DNA from: Aggregatilineales bacterium
GTDB lineage: Bacteria > Chloroflexota > Anaerolineae > Aggregatilineales > Ch27
DNA: 35,559 bases
NCBI GenBank assembly: GCA_029976005.1
Contig: JARKOQ010000052.1
Coordinates: 1 to 35,559, forward strand
Direction of reading: 5' to 3'
Shown here one piece after another: positions 25,349 through 33,561 of this stretch. The notes under the pieces were generated by a model. It ran no database searches, had not been told where the DNA came from, and worked only from the letters and a program-made list of their open reading frames with translations. The translations under genes and the position numbers were made by a program. Numbering within the stretch: the first letter of the stretch is position 1; each line of letters begins with the position of its first letter.

Positions 25349-25382
25349 GAAGGGTAGTGAGGCAGGGTGCCTCCGGCCCTTC
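25349..25382 (+). terminator. Bulged terminator hairpin after the SIS gene
   Basis: Two stacked stems: GAAGGG/CCCTTC (25349-25354 with 25377-25382) enclosing GAGGCA-GGG-TGCCTC (25359-25373). It is followed by ATTTG, a weak T run. It separates the SIS gene from the next gene, which then probably has its own promoter. Confidence 0.5.
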
Positions 25383-25421
25383 ATTTGCTGGACAAACGAA
25401 CTTTAGACAAAGGAGCCTTTC

Positions 25422-26567
25422 ATGCAGAGCCTGACCCTGGAAGAACTGCGCCTGCTGGCGCAGCGGACACAGCGGCCAAGCCTATCCATTTTTCTACCCA
25501 CACACCGTGCCGGACAGAATACAGACCAGGACCCCATCCGTTTCAAGAACCTCCTTCAGGAAGCGGAACGGAGACTGTCGGATGAAGGGATGAAGCCCAG
25601 AGAACTGGAGAAGTTGTTTCAGCCAGCGTGGGCTTTGCTGGATGACTCTTTCTTCTGGCGGCATCTCTACGAAGGACTGGCTGTCTATCTTGCGCCGGAC
25701 GATTTTCACACCTACCGACTTCCTTTCCGTCTCGAAGAGCAGCTTGTTGTTGCCCGATCGTATTATGTCAAACCCGTTCTGCCGCTTTTCACGAATAATG
25801 GGCATTACTATGTTCTCGCCCTCAGCCTGAATGAAGTTCGCCTGTTTGAAGGCACGCGTGACTCGGTGGGACAGATCGATCTGCCGGATGGCACGCCCCG
25901 CAGTCTGGATGAAGCGCTGCAATTTGACGATCCTGAGAAGCAACTGCAATTTCGCACCCCGACCCCTGCCGGAGCCATGTTCCATGGCCACGGGCCTGGT
26001 GATGAGGATCGCAAGGAACGAATCGAGCGCTACCTCAACAGGCTGGATGCGGGCCTGCGCCCTGTGTTTCGTGAACAGCCGGCCCCGCTGGTGCTGGCCG
26101 GGGTCGATTACCTGCTGCCCATCTACCGGCGGGTGAGTGAATACGCGCATATCGTGCCGGATGGCATCCTGGGCAACCCTGAGATGTTGCGCCCTGAGGA
26201 ATTGCAGGCGCGAGCCTGGCCGCTGGTCGAGCCGCATTTCCGCCGGGAAGTGGGGGAAGTGCTCGGCGCATACCAACAGCTTTCCAATACGGACAAGGCG
26301 ACGGACCATCTTGAAGCGATCGTGGCCGGCGCGTTTCATGGTCGTGTGGATAAGCTGGTGCTGGCAGCCGATTCCCAGGTATGGGGCACCTTCGAGGACG
26401 AGACAGGACGGGTGGCCCACTTCCAGGCCGGGCAAAGCCGGGAGGACGATCTGCCTCTTCTCGATTTTGCGGCGATGGAGACTCTGGCAAAAGGGGGGAC
26501 GGTCTATGCCATCACCCAGTCGGAGATGCCCGTAGCTGCGCCCGCGCTGGCCATTTTTCGGTATTGA
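25422..26567 (+). CDS. baeRF family (release-factor-1-like) protein
   Basis: 381 residues. The opening SIFLPTHRAGQNTDQDPIRF, the KNLLQEAERRL helix and the later LVLAGVDYLLPIYR, then AIVAGAFHGRVDKLVL, fit the bacterial archaeo-eukaryotic release-factor-like proteins (baeRF, probably family 3). These resemble eRF1/Pelota middle and C-terminal domains and are predicted to act on stalled ribosomes or RNA, mostly without experiment. I see no GGQ motif, so peptide release is doubtful. An AAGGAG site precedes the ATG. The first half is visibly poorer in GC and richer in T-ending codons than neighbours, a possible sign of transfer. The family assignment is from memory of family phrasing. Confidence 0.72.
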   Translation: MQSLTLEELRLLAQRTQRPSLSIFLPTHRAGQNTDQDPIRFKNLLQEAERRLSDEGMKPRELEKLFQPAWALLDDSFFWRHLYEGLAVYLAPDDFHTYRLPFRLEEQLVVARSYYVKPVLPLFTNNGHYYVLALSLNEVRLFEGTRDSVGQIDLPDGTPRSLDEALQFDDPEKQLQFRTPTPAGAMFHGHGPGDEDRKERIERYLNRLDAGLRPVFREQPAPLVLAGVDYLLPIYRRVSEYAHIVPDGILGNPEMLRPEELQARAWPLVEPHFRREVGEVLGAYQQLSNTDKATDHLEAIVAGAFHGRVDKLVLAADSQVWGTFEDETGRVAHFQAGQSREDDLPLLDFAAMETLAKGGTVYAITQSEMPVAAPALAIFRY

Positions 26568-26644
26568 TGGCCGGGTTGAGTTGGGCAGGCCAGTCTAGCC
26601 AGGCAGAGGGGGCCAGGTGACCCTGCCAGCCTGAATGGGTCGGC

Positions 26645-26678
26645 AAAACCGCGGGGGAGTGGACACTCCCCCGCGGTT
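26645..26678 (-). terminator. Terminator between convergent genes
   Basis: Perfect 14-bp stem AACCGCGGGGGAGT/ACTCCCCCGCGGTT with a GGAC loop (26647-26678). On the minus strand it is followed by TTTTGCCG (overlapping the stem end), fitting termination of the ATPase gene whose stop is 13 bases away. It may also stop the plus-strand transcript. Confidence 0.85.
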
Positions 26679-26690
26679 GATTCCCGGCGG

Positions 26691-27482
26691 TCAGTGCAGG
26701 GCGTCGTGCTGGATTTGCTCCGCGAGCGCGTGGACCGCCTGGCTCCAGGGGCTGTCCGGGGCGTCCAGGAGCGGCAGACTGTCGTAACGCTGCGCGGCGA
26801 TTCTTTCGTCCCAGGGTAGGATTCCGGCGACCGGCATTTTGAAGGCCTGCGTCGCGCTGGTGGTCAGGTTGGCCGGATTGACGCTGGAGGGGATGCGGGT
26901 GAAGATCATGGCGGCCTTTTGATGATCGCTCAACCGCTGCAAGGCATAGATTACGTATTCCATGCTGTCCGCGCACTGCTGGTCGACGCAGCCCACCAGA
27001 TAGAGAAGCTGGCTGTAAGAAGCGATCAGCAGCGCATTGGGGTTGAGGCCCGGATGGGTATCCACCAGGACGAAATCCAGGCTCATCCCCTTGATCAGGC
27101 GCTGGATGGCGATGTGCAGGCGGCCCGGATCGTACCCAATGTCCCACACCTGCCGGATGGCATCGATGCGCTGGTCGGCCGGCAGCAGGTACAGCTCGCC
27201 CGACATGGGGGCGTGCGGGCCGACGATCTTGCGCAAGGAATTGGACAGCTCGTACACGGCATCGCGCAGCGACTCGCCGGTATCCAGGTAACTGTTGAGG
27301 GTTAAGTCACTTTTCTTGCGAGTCAGACTGAACAGGGCGTGCTGGCCGGGCTGGTAGACGTCCGCGTCGACCACGACAACCCGCCGTCCGGCCTGCATCA
27401 GGGCGACCGCGACGCTGGCGATCAGGGTGCTCTTGCCGGCGCCTCCCCGCGCGGAGTGGAAGACGACAATCTTTTTGGTCAT
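26691..27482 (-). CDS. MinD/ParA-like ATPase
   Basis: 263 residues of the deviant-Walker-A ATPase group. The P loop is SAR12GGAGK17ST: the catalytic Lys17 is kept but the signature Lys of KGGxGK is Arg12. The A' motif VVVVDADVYQPG and the Walker B-like FVLVDTHPGLNPNAL are present. There is no DNA-binding domain and no ParB nearby, so plasmid or chromosome partition is not indicated; MinD-, CpaE- or cargo-positioning roles are more likely. It lies 36 bases after the aldolase gene on the same strand, so the two are probably co-transcribed even though they look functionally unrelated. Confidence 0.85.
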   Translation of the reverse strand: MTKKIVVFHSARGGAGKSTLIASVAVALMQAGRRVVVVDADVYQPGQHALFSLTRKKSDLTLNSYLDTGESLRDAVYELSNSLRKIVGPHAPMSGELYLLPADQRIDAIRQVWDIGYDPGRLHIAIQRLIKGMSLDFVLVDTHPGLNPNALLIASYSQLLYLVGCVDQQCADSMEYVIYALQRLSDHQKAAMIFTRIPSSVNPANLTTSATQAFKMPVAGILPWDERIAAQRYDSLPLLDAPDSPWSQAVHALAEQIQHDALH

Positions 27483-27518
27483 GAGTTCGGCAACTTTCGT
27501 GCGAGATACTGGCCGGGA

Positions 27519-28178
27519 TCAGGGTCGGACGGCGCGTTCGTCGCGCACCTGGCGGACGATGGACGCGATTTCGTTGGCGATGGCGCGGATGTCGGCCAGG
27601 GAGCGGCTGCCATTGCCGGCCAACCCGTCGCCCGCGACGCCGCAGGCCACCGCGCCCGCGCGCAGGAAATCTCCGATATTGCCGGTGTGGATGTTGCCGT
27701 TGCAGCAGAAGGGGATGTGATCCAGCGCGCTGCGCATGGCCTTGAAGTAGGGCACTCCCAGCGCGCCCGCCGGGAAGAATTTGACCAGCTTCGCGCCGTG
27801 GGCCACGGCGCTGACGGCTTCACTGGGCGTGCCAACTCCGGGGGCCATGAGCCGCCCGGCGGCGTGGGCCGTGCTGACCGAGGCCGGGTCGTAGCTGGGG
27901 GCGACGCAGAACTGCGCGCCGCCGTCGATGGCTTCCAGAACCTGGGCCGGGTTGAGCACGGTGCCCATCCCGACCATCATCCGCTCGCCGAACGCTTCGC
28001 GCACGGCGGGCAGGGCTTCGCGCCAGTCCGGGGAGTTGTATGTCAGTTCCACGATGTCCAGCCCGGCTTCGAGCAGTACCTCGCATACGGCGACCGCTTT
28101 GCCGGGCGGAAAATCGCCGCGCAAGACGGCAATGATCGCTGTCCGTTCGATCCGTTCGATTGCATGGACAGGATTCAT
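27519..28178 (-). CDS. eda: KDPG aldolase (2-dehydro-3-deoxy-phosphogluconate aldolase)
   Basis: 219 residues, the normal length. It cleaves 2-keto-3-deoxy-6-phosphogluconate to pyruvate and glyceraldehyde 3-phosphate in the Entner-Doudoroff and sugar-acid pathways. The catalytic Glu is E44 (IVELTYNSP), the Schiff-base Lys is K133 (KLVKFFPAGALG) and R20 matches the phosphate-site Arg. The start at 28178 has GAGGAG 7 bases upstream; the longer frame is rejected. Relatives act on 2-keto-3-deoxygalactonate phosphate or 4-hydroxy-2-oxoglutarate, so the substrate may be wider. No other Entner-Doudoroff gene is visible next to it. Confidence 0.9.
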   Translation of the reverse strand: MNPVHAIERIERTAIIAVLRGDFPPGKAVAVCEVLLEAGLDIVELTYNSPDWREALPAVREAFGERMMVGMGTVLNPAQVLEAIDGGAQFCVAPSYDPASVSTAHAAGRLMAPGVGTPSEAVSAVAHGAKLVKFFPAGALGVPYFKAMRSALDHIPFCCNGNIHTGNIGDFLRAGAVACGVAGDGLAGNGSRSLADIRAIANEIASIVRQVRDERAVRP

Positions 28179-28230
28179 CTCTACGCTCCTCGTGATTGTA
28201 TTTGCGGTGGGGTGATAATGATGGCTGCCT

Positions 28231-28289
28231 ATTGTAGCCAATCCGGACGTTTTGTGGCATTGGTTCGGGGATTCAGATCGGCCTATAAT
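28231..28289 (+). promoter_or_regulatory. Divergent promoter region
   Basis: Plus strand: TTGGTT (28260-28265), 18 bases, TATAAT (28284-28289) is a good promoter for the lipoprotein at 28350, giving a leader of about 55 bases. Minus strand: TACAAT (complement of 28231-28236) is a candidate -10 for the aldolase gene, but its -35 is poor. Confidence 0.6.
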
Positions 28290-28349
28290 GCGGCTGTGAA
28301 GTCGAGGGGGCGAGGCGGATGGTCGGGCCCGGTCGCAAGGAGGACGAGA

Positions 28350-29519
28350 ATGATCGCACGAAGGCGCTGGTCGATGCTCCTGCTGGTGATTGTGCTGGCC
28401 GCCTGCGCGCCGGCGGAACCGGCGTCGATTCCGGCTCCGGTCGAGCTACCCACGCTGACTCTCTCTCCAACCCGGATCACCCCGCCCACGCTGCCCCCGA
28501 CCTGGACGCCGGTGATCCCCAGCGAAACCCCGGCGCCTTCCCAGGCGCCCGCGGCGGCCCTCCCGGCGGCCATCGACTATCTGATCTACGTGGCGGATGG
28601 CGCGATTCAGCGTGTCACGCTGGAAAGCGGTGAGGTGGTGGCCATGACCGGCGCGATGGCGGCCCGCGACCTGGCGCTTTCGCCGGATGGACGGCAGGTC
28701 GCCTTTGTCGGCGCAGGGGCGGGCAGCGGCAGCGAGGTGTATGTGCTTGATTTGCGGTCGGCCTTCCTCCAGAAAGCGTCCTCGCTGGGCTTCGCGGATG
28801 TGGTCGACCCGGCATGGCGTTCCGATGGGACGCAACTGGTTTTCGCGGCCGGGCAGTTCATGGGCCAGGAGCGCGAAATCTACACCGTGGGACCGGACGG
28901 GCTGAACCAGGAGCGCCGCACCACGCTGGCCCGGATCGGCCTGTCCGACCCTGTTTTTACGCCGGATGGGCGCGGGCTGGTGTTTGCCGGACCGGGATTG
29001 CATTCGCTCGATCTGGCGAGTGGGGCGATTCAGCCGCTGACCATCGAATCGGGCTGGGGCAATGACACGTCGCCGCGCTGGCGGCCCGGCTCCGACGAAC
29101 TGATCTACATTCGCCCGGAGCGCGACACGGTTGGATATCCGGGCGGATCGCTGCGCGTCATCACGCTGGCGGAGGCGAACATCGACCGGGAACCGCCCAT
29201 GCTGGCCAACCTGTACGTGCAGGCGTTCGCCTTCAGCGCCGATGGGCAGCGCATGGTTTTCACCAGCAATTTCAGCGTCAACCTGTACGACTTCAACACG
29301 CGCACCGCGCGGCGGCTGCTGGAAACCGGCGCGATCCTGCCGCTGGCGGCGATCGCGCCGGATGGCGAGCGGATCGCCTACCTGGGACCGAACGTGGACG
29401 GGGGCGATGTGCCCCAGGTGGTGATCGTCAATGCCATCGGCCGCGAGCCGTTCAGCGTGACCGACGTCAGCGCCGCGGTCGTGACCGATCTCTTGTGGAC
29501 GCGGTTGGAAGGACAATAG
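28350..29519 (+). CDS. TolB-like beta-propeller lipoprotein
   Basis: 389 residues. A lipoprotein signal (MIARRRWSMLLLVIVLAAC, lipobox LAAC, Cys19) is followed by a Thr/Pro-rich linker and then a WD40/PD40-type beta propeller with repeated blades such as ARDLALSPDGRQVAFVG, VDPAWRSDGTQLVFAAG, SDPVFTPDGRGLVFAG, AFAFSADGQRMVFTS. About six blades can be counted. It is anchored outside the cell and probably binds partners or ligands; no enzyme motif is visible. The start at 28350 has AAGGAGG 6 bases upstream, and the much longer open frame is read-through of the intergenic region and the antisense strand. Confidence 0.85.
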   Translation: MIARRRWSMLLLVIVLAACAPAEPASIPAPVELPTLTLSPTRITPPTLPPTWTPVIPSETPAPSQAPAAALPAAIDYLIYVADGAIQRVTLESGEVVAMTGAMAARDLALSPDGRQVAFVGAGAGSGSEVYVLDLRSAFLQKASSLGFADVVDPAWRSDGTQLVFAAGQFMGQEREIYTVGPDGLNQERRTTLARIGLSDPVFTPDGRGLVFAGPGLHSLDLASGAIQPLTIESGWGNDTSPRWRPGSDELIYIRPERDTVGYPGGSLRVITLAEANIDREPPMLANLYVQAFAFSADGQRMVFTSNFSVNLYDFNTRTARRLLETGAILPLAAIAPDGERIAYLGPNVDGGDVPQVVIVNAIGREPFSVTDVSAAVVTDLLWTRLEGQ

Positions 29520-29648
29520 AGGCCAGAGACCAGAGGCCAGAGGCCAGAAAAAGCGCCCCAGGCGTCGAAGCGTCAGGCGAAAGGCGGGACGACTGGAATA
29601 CGCTCCCGGTCTGACTGACCGCTGATTGCTGATTGCCAAAAGCTGCTT
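29520..29648 (+). repeat. Composite 7-nt repeat element between convergent genes
   Basis: Purine units GGCCAGA, GACCAGA, GGCCAGA, GGCCAGA (29521-29548), the core AAGCGTCAGGCGAAAGGCGG (29569-29588 region) and pyrimidine-rich units TGACCGC, TGATTGC, TGATTGC (29616-29636). It matches the 14384-14507 element part for part. It starts at the stop of the lipoprotein gene, and the next gene is on the opposite strand, so it does not depend on a downstream ribosome binding site. Confidence 0.8.
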
Positions 29649-29653
29649 TCCCC

Positions 29654-29690
29654 AAAAGCGTCCCGCCGCTGCAGGGCAGGAGCGGGACGC
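29654..29690 (-). terminator. Intrinsic terminator of the aspartate kinase gene
   Basis: Perfect 9-bp stem GCGTCCCGC/GCGGGACGC (29658-29690) followed on the minus strand by TTTTGGGG. It lies about 30 bases after the kinase stop. Confidence 0.85.
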
Positions 29691-29721
29691 GATTGTGTCC
29701 ACACGGGGAAGACAGGGCGCG

Positions 29722-31134
29722 TTAGCTGCCGTTCTTGGCGACCAGCCGGTGCAGGGTTTGCACGGCGCGTTTGGCGTCCTGCGAGTCCACGACCAGGGAG
29801 ATGCTGCTGTCCGATGACCCCTGGGCGATCACGATGATGTTGATGTTCTCCTCGGCCAGCGCACTGAAGATGCGGGCCGCCACGCCCGGTGTTTCCCTCA
29901 TGCCTGCTCCGACGATGGTGATGATCTCGATATTCTCCTGCGCCCACACCCGGTCGACGTCCTGGCGACGCAGTTCTTCAGCCAGCTCCTTCTTGATGGC
30001 GCTGACCGCCCGGTCGGAGTCCGAGGCGCGCGTTACAAAGCAGAAGCTCTGCTCCGAGGAGGACTGCGAGATCACCAGCAGGTTGACGTCCTCGCGGGCG
30101 CAGGCGCCGAACGTCCGCCCGGCGATGCCCGGCACGCCGATCATGCCGCGCCCGGCTACCGTGACCAGATGCACGTCGGAGATGATGGTGATCGCCTTGG
30201 CGATCCCGGCTGTGCGCTGCGGGTCGGGCTGGATGCGCGTGCCGGGGTGGGTAGGGTTGAAGGTGTTGCGCACCAGAATCGGCATGCGCTGATCCATGAC
30301 GGGCAGGATCGTCTTGGGATGGAGCACCTTCGCCCCGAAAAAGGCCAGCTCGCCGACCTCGCGGTAGGAGAGCACCGGGATCACGCGCGCGTCCGGGGCC
30401 AGGCGCGGGTCGGTGGTCATCACGCCGTCGACGTCCGTCCAGATCCACAGCTCGTCGGCATCGACGCAGTGAGCCAGGATGCCGCCGCTGTAATCGCTGC
30501 CGCCGCGTCCCAGGGTGGTGGTGATGCCTTTCTCCGTCGCGCCGATGAACCCGGTCACGATCGGCAGCACCCCGGCGCGCATCTTGGGCACGACGGCTTC
30601 CTGCACGCGGGCGCGGGTCTTTTCCATGTTGGGGACGGCATTCCCGAACGTATTGCCGGTGACGATCAGGCTGGAGGCGTCGATCGGCAGGGCGGCCGCG
30701 CCGCGTTCCTGAAGGTGGGCGGCCAGCAGGCGGCAGCTCAGGCGCTCGCCGATGGAGACGACGGCGTCCATGCCCCGGTTGGTTAGCTCGCCCAGCACGG
30801 CGATGCTGCGGCACAGGTCCTGCACGTCGTCGATCAGGCGGTGCAGCTCGGTGAGCAGGGCCGCCTGCGCGTCCTGGTGCTGGACGAGCTGGCGCGCGGT
30901 CTCGTGGTGGCGGTCGCGCAGCTCGGCTACCGCCCGGAGGTAGACGTCGGTCTGGCCTTTTTCGGCGGCGTGCGCGGCTTTGATCAACGTGTCAGTGACC
31001 TTAGTCATCGCCGAGACCACAGTCAACACCTGGTTTCCCTGCTCCGCCGAATCCAGGATGATCTGGGCGACCTGCTGGATGATCTCCGCATTGCCCATCG
31101 ACGTGCCGCCGAATTTGAAGGTCAGGACTGACAT
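29722..31134 (-). CDS. lysC: Aspartate kinase
   Basis: 470 residues, the normal length for a monofunctional aspartokinase. It phosphorylates aspartate in the first step to lysine, threonine and methionine. The N-terminal kinase domain begins SVLTFKFGGTSMGNAE (KFGGTS phosphate loop), followed by SIGERLSCRLLA, TLGRGGSDYSGGILA and WTDVDGVMTTDPR. The last 150 residues hold two ACT regulatory domains (VTVAGRGMIGVPGIAGRTFG and ITIVGAGMRETPGVAARIFS), so feedback control is expected, though the effector cannot be read. The start at 31134 is preceded by GGGAG; the extension to 31179 has no site. It has its own promoter and terminator. Confidence 0.94.
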   Translation of the reverse strand: MSVLTFKFGGTSMGNAEIIQQVAQIILDSAEQGNQVLTVVSAMTKVTDTLIKAAHAAEKGQTDVYLRAVAELRDRHHETARQLVQHQDAQAALLTELHRLIDDVQDLCRSIAVLGELTNRGMDAVVSIGERLSCRLLAAHLQERGAAALPIDASSLIVTGNTFGNAVPNMEKTRARVQEAVVPKMRAGVLPIVTGFIGATEKGITTTLGRGGSDYSGGILAHCVDADELWIWTDVDGVMTTDPRLAPDARVIPVLSYREVGELAFFGAKVLHPKTILPVMDQRMPILVRNTFNPTHPGTRIQPDPQRTAGIAKAITIISDVHLVTVAGRGMIGVPGIAGRTFGACAREDVNLLVISQSSSEQSFCFVTRASDSDRAVSAIKKELAEELRRQDVDRVWAQENIEIITIVGAGMRETPGVAARIFSALAEENINIIVIAQGSSDSSISLVVDSQDAKRAVQTLHRLVAKNGS

Positions 31135-31200
31135 GGATTGCTGCTCCCTTACAGGAAAAAACGGACTCAATTGGCCCATTGGAAGCGGGGTTAGCGGTGC

Positions 31201-31230
31201 AATTTAGCATGGCGGAGGCGGGCCTGTCAA
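31201..31230 (-). promoter_or_regulatory. Promoter of the aspartate kinase gene
   Basis: On the minus strand TTGACA (31230-31225), 18 bases, TAAATT (31206-31201); a perfect -35. It gives a leader of roughly 60 bases, with no attenuator or riboswitch that I can recognise. Confidence 0.75.
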
Positions 31231-31244
31231 TGCCGGGGCGCGGG

Positions 31245-31273
31245 TTGGCAGGGGATGGTGAGAGACGTATAAA
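31245..31273 (+). promoter_or_regulatory. Promoter of the glycerate kinase gene
   Basis: TTGGCA (31245-31250), 17 bases, TATAAA (31268-31273), about 38 bases before the GTG start. It lies back to back with the aspartate kinase promoter. Confidence 0.7.
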
Positions 31274-31311
31274 TGGAGACTGGCAGATCGCACAAATGAA
31301 AGGGCGGTTGC

Positions 31312-32451
31312 GTGAAGATTCTGGTAGCTCCCAATGCGTTCAAAGGGGCGCTCTCCGCGCCGGAAGCGGCGGCCTGCATCGCGCGCGGGCTGATCGCCTC
31401 CGGGCTGGCGTGCACGCTCGACTCAATGCCTATCGCCGATGGCGGGGACGATACCCTTGAGGTGCTCGTGGCCCAGGGCGGGCAGCTTCACACCCTGGCG
31501 GTCGAGGGGCCGCTGGGCCAGTCGGTGGAGGCCGCCTGGGGCTTGCTGGCCGACGGGCAAACCGCCGTCGTCGAGATGGCGCGCGCCTCCGGCCTCAAGC
31601 TGCTGGTTGAAGCCGAGCGCGATCCCCTGCGCGCCTCGACCTATGGCAGCGGGCAGCTCATCGCGGCGGCGGTCGCGGCCGGAGCGCGGCGAATCATCGT
31701 CGGGGTAGGGGGCAGCGCCACGGTCGAGGGCGGCGCGGGCTGCATGCAGGCCCTCGGCGTCCGGCTGCTGGACGGGGCCGGGTGTGAAGTCGGGCGCGGC
31801 GGCGGGGCGCTGGCCGGTGTGCGGCGGATCGACGTAAGCGGGCTGCTGGAGCCGCTGCGGGATGGCGCCGTGCAGGTGCTGGTCGCCTGTGACGTGGACA
31901 ATCCGACCCTTGGCCCGCGCGGGGCGGCGGCGGTCTTTGGGCCGCAGAAGGGCGCGACCCCGGCCATGGTCGCGCAGTTGGAGGCCAGCCTGCGCCACTT
32001 CTTCAGCCTGGTGGCGGAGCAGGTGGGAGTCGATGTGCGCGATCTGCCGGGCGGCGGGGCGGCGGGGGCCTTTTCCGCCGGGCTGAAGGCCTTTCTCGGC
32101 GCGGAGCTGCGCAGCGGGATCGACCTGGTGCTGGAGGCGCTGCACTTCGAGGAACGGCTGGCCGGGGTCGATCTGGTGATCACCGGCGAGGGCCGGATGG
32201 ATTCGCAGACGCTGGGCGGCAAGGGGCCGTTCGGGCTGGCCCAGGCGGCGCGGCGGCGCGGCATCCCGACGGTGGCCCTGGTAGGCGGGATCGGCGACGG
32301 CGAGGATGCCCTGCTGGACGTCTTCGCGGCGGTCGTGCCGATTGCACCGGGGCCGATCGCGCTGGCCGAGTCACTGGCCGATGGGGCCAATCTGCTGGAA
32401 CGGGCGGCGCGGCGCGTGGGGCGACTGCTGGCCGTGGGCGAGCGGATATGA
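31312..32451 (+). CDS. glxK: Glycerate kinase (GlxK/GarK family)
   Basis: 379 residues, typical for the glycerate kinase type I family, which uses ATP to make 2-phosphoglycerate (in most characterised members) from glycerate. Family marks are PNAFKGALSAPEAAACIARG at the N-terminus, MPIADGGDDTLEVL, VGVGGSATVEGGAGCMQALG, FGPQKGATPAMVAQLE and VITGEGRMDSQTLGGKGPFG. The GTG start has AAAGGG upstream. The gene stands first in a short plus-strand operon with two acyltransferases; glycerate and phospholipid metabolism share the glycerol-phosphate pool, but a direct link is only inferred. Confidence 0.93.
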   Translation: MKILVAPNAFKGALSAPEAAACIARGLIASGLACTLDSMPIADGGDDTLEVLVAQGGQLHTLAVEGPLGQSVEAAWGLLADGQTAVVEMARASGLKLLVEAERDPLRASTYGSGQLIAAAVAAGARRIIVGVGGSATVEGGAGCMQALGVRLLDGAGCEVGRGGGALAGVRRIDVSGLLEPLRDGAVQVLVACDVDNPTLGPRGAAAVFGPQKGATPAMVAQLEASLRHFFSLVAEQVGVDVRDLPGGGAAGAFSAGLKAFLGAELRSGIDLVLEALHFEERLAGVDLVITGEGRMDSQTLGGKGPFGLAQAARRRGIPTVALVGGIGDGEDALLDVFAAVVPIAPGPIALAESLADGANLLERAARRVGRLLAVGERI

Positions 32452-32463
32452 GGGGAGGACGGG

Positions 32464-33528
32464 GTGTTTGACAGTCTAGATGATCATCAGAGCCAGCGGC
32501 GGCGGGTTTTCCGCGCGGGGCTGCGCGTCTTTCAGCGCGTCGCCTGGCGGGCGGAGGTCAGCGGCGTGGAGCATGTCCCCGCGCACGGGCCACTGCTGCT
32601 CCTGTTCAACCACCTCTCGATCTTCGACGGGCCGCTGGTCGTGGCCAATGTCCCGCACGAGATCGAGCTGGTCGGGCCGGGCGACTTCCCCATGCAGCCG
32701 GTCGAGCGCCTGATCATTGCCGCCTACGGCCTGACCCTGGCCAACCGGGGCCGGACCGATCGGGCCGGACTCAAGCGGATGCTCGACCACCTGAAGGCCG
32801 GGCGGATTCTGGCGATGGCCCCCGACGGCGGCACCTGGGAAAAAAGCATCGACGTGGTCAAGGGCGGGGCGGCCTACCTCTCCCAGATGACTGGCGCGCC
32901 GATGGTGCCGGTCGCCCTGGGCGGCTTCTACGGCGCGGAGGAAGCCGTGCCGCGCCTCAAGCGCCCCCGGATCACGATCCGCTTCGGGGAAGTGCTGCCG
33001 CCGGTTCCCGCCAGCCCGGACCGCCGCCAGCGCGAGGCCGACCTGGACGCGGCTTCGCGGGCGATCATGCGCCGCCTGTACGACCTGCTGCCCGCCGCCG
33101 ACCGGGCGCGCTACGACCATTGGGGCCGCGCAACCTACGACCTGCGCATCGACGCCCGGACGGTGGACGACTCCAGTCTGGCTTACGGCGGGCCGCCGCT
33201 GCCCGATCTGTCCGCCCTGGGTGAATTCACGGCCAAGCCGAACCTGTTCCGGCCGATGCCCCAGAATGCCGGGCTACGGGTCGAACCGTTCCTGGAGGCG
33301 CGTTTCTTCGCGCCGATGGAAGTCCGGCTGGCGGCGCGCGACCTGTACCGCACCCTGACGCGGGGCGCGTTCGATGCCTATCTCCAGTACCGGCTGGGGG
33401 AGGCGCGGGCGGCGCTGGCCCTGGCGGGCCTGGCGGCCGTGCGCGACGAGGTCTGCGAATGGGCCATGACCCAGGGAGTCCGGCTGCGGCTGCGCCCGAT
33501 TGTGAAGGATCCGTTAGAGTTACCTTAA
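32464..33528 (+). CDS. PlsC-like acyltransferase with extra C-terminal domain, copy 1
   Basis: 354 residues. The first 215 are a 1-acylglycerol-3-phosphate acyltransferase-type domain: catalytic NH50LSIFD55 (HX4D), then APDGGTWEKS in place of the usual FPEGTRS, and GAPMVPVALGG. There is no evident membrane helix before the motif. The last 130 residues form an extra domain shared with copy 2 (KPNLFRPMPQNAGL, EARFFAPMEVRLAARDLYR) that I cannot name. It probably transfers acyl chains to a polar lipid precursor; the acceptor is unknown. The GTG start has GGGAGGA upstream, 12 bases after glycerate kinase. Confidence 0.85.
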   Translation: MFDSLDDHQSQRRRVFRAGLRVFQRVAWRAEVSGVEHVPAHGPLLLLFNHLSIFDGPLVVANVPHEIELVGPGDFPMQPVERLIIAAYGLTLANRGRTDRAGLKRMLDHLKAGRILAMAPDGGTWEKSIDVVKGGAAYLSQMTGAPMVPVALGGFYGAEEAVPRLKRPRITIRFGEVLPPVPASPDRRQREADLDAASRAIMRRLYDLLPAADRARYDHWGRATYDLRIDARTVDDSSLAYGGPPLPDLSALGEFTAKPNLFRPMPQNAGLRVEPFLEARFFAPMEVRLAARDLYRTLTRGAFDAYLQYRLGEARAALALAGLAAVRDEVCEWAMTQGVRLRLRPIVKDPLELP

Positions 33529-33534
33529 ATCCCT

Positions 33535-33561
33535 GCGAAGAAGGGCATCTTTCGCCTTTTT
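33535..33561 (+). terminator. Terminator between the two acyltransferase genes
   Basis: A stem GCGAAGA with TCTTTCGC (33535-33555, one bulged T) followed by CTTTTTG. It separates the two copies, so the second may have its own promoter; TAGTAT near 33588 is a possible -10. Confidence 0.65.

Noticed and set aside
27339..28349. N-terminal extension of the beta-propeller lipoprotein frame
   Set aside because: It overlaps the aldolase and ATPase genes antisense; the lipoprotein signal and AAGGAGG place the start at 28350.
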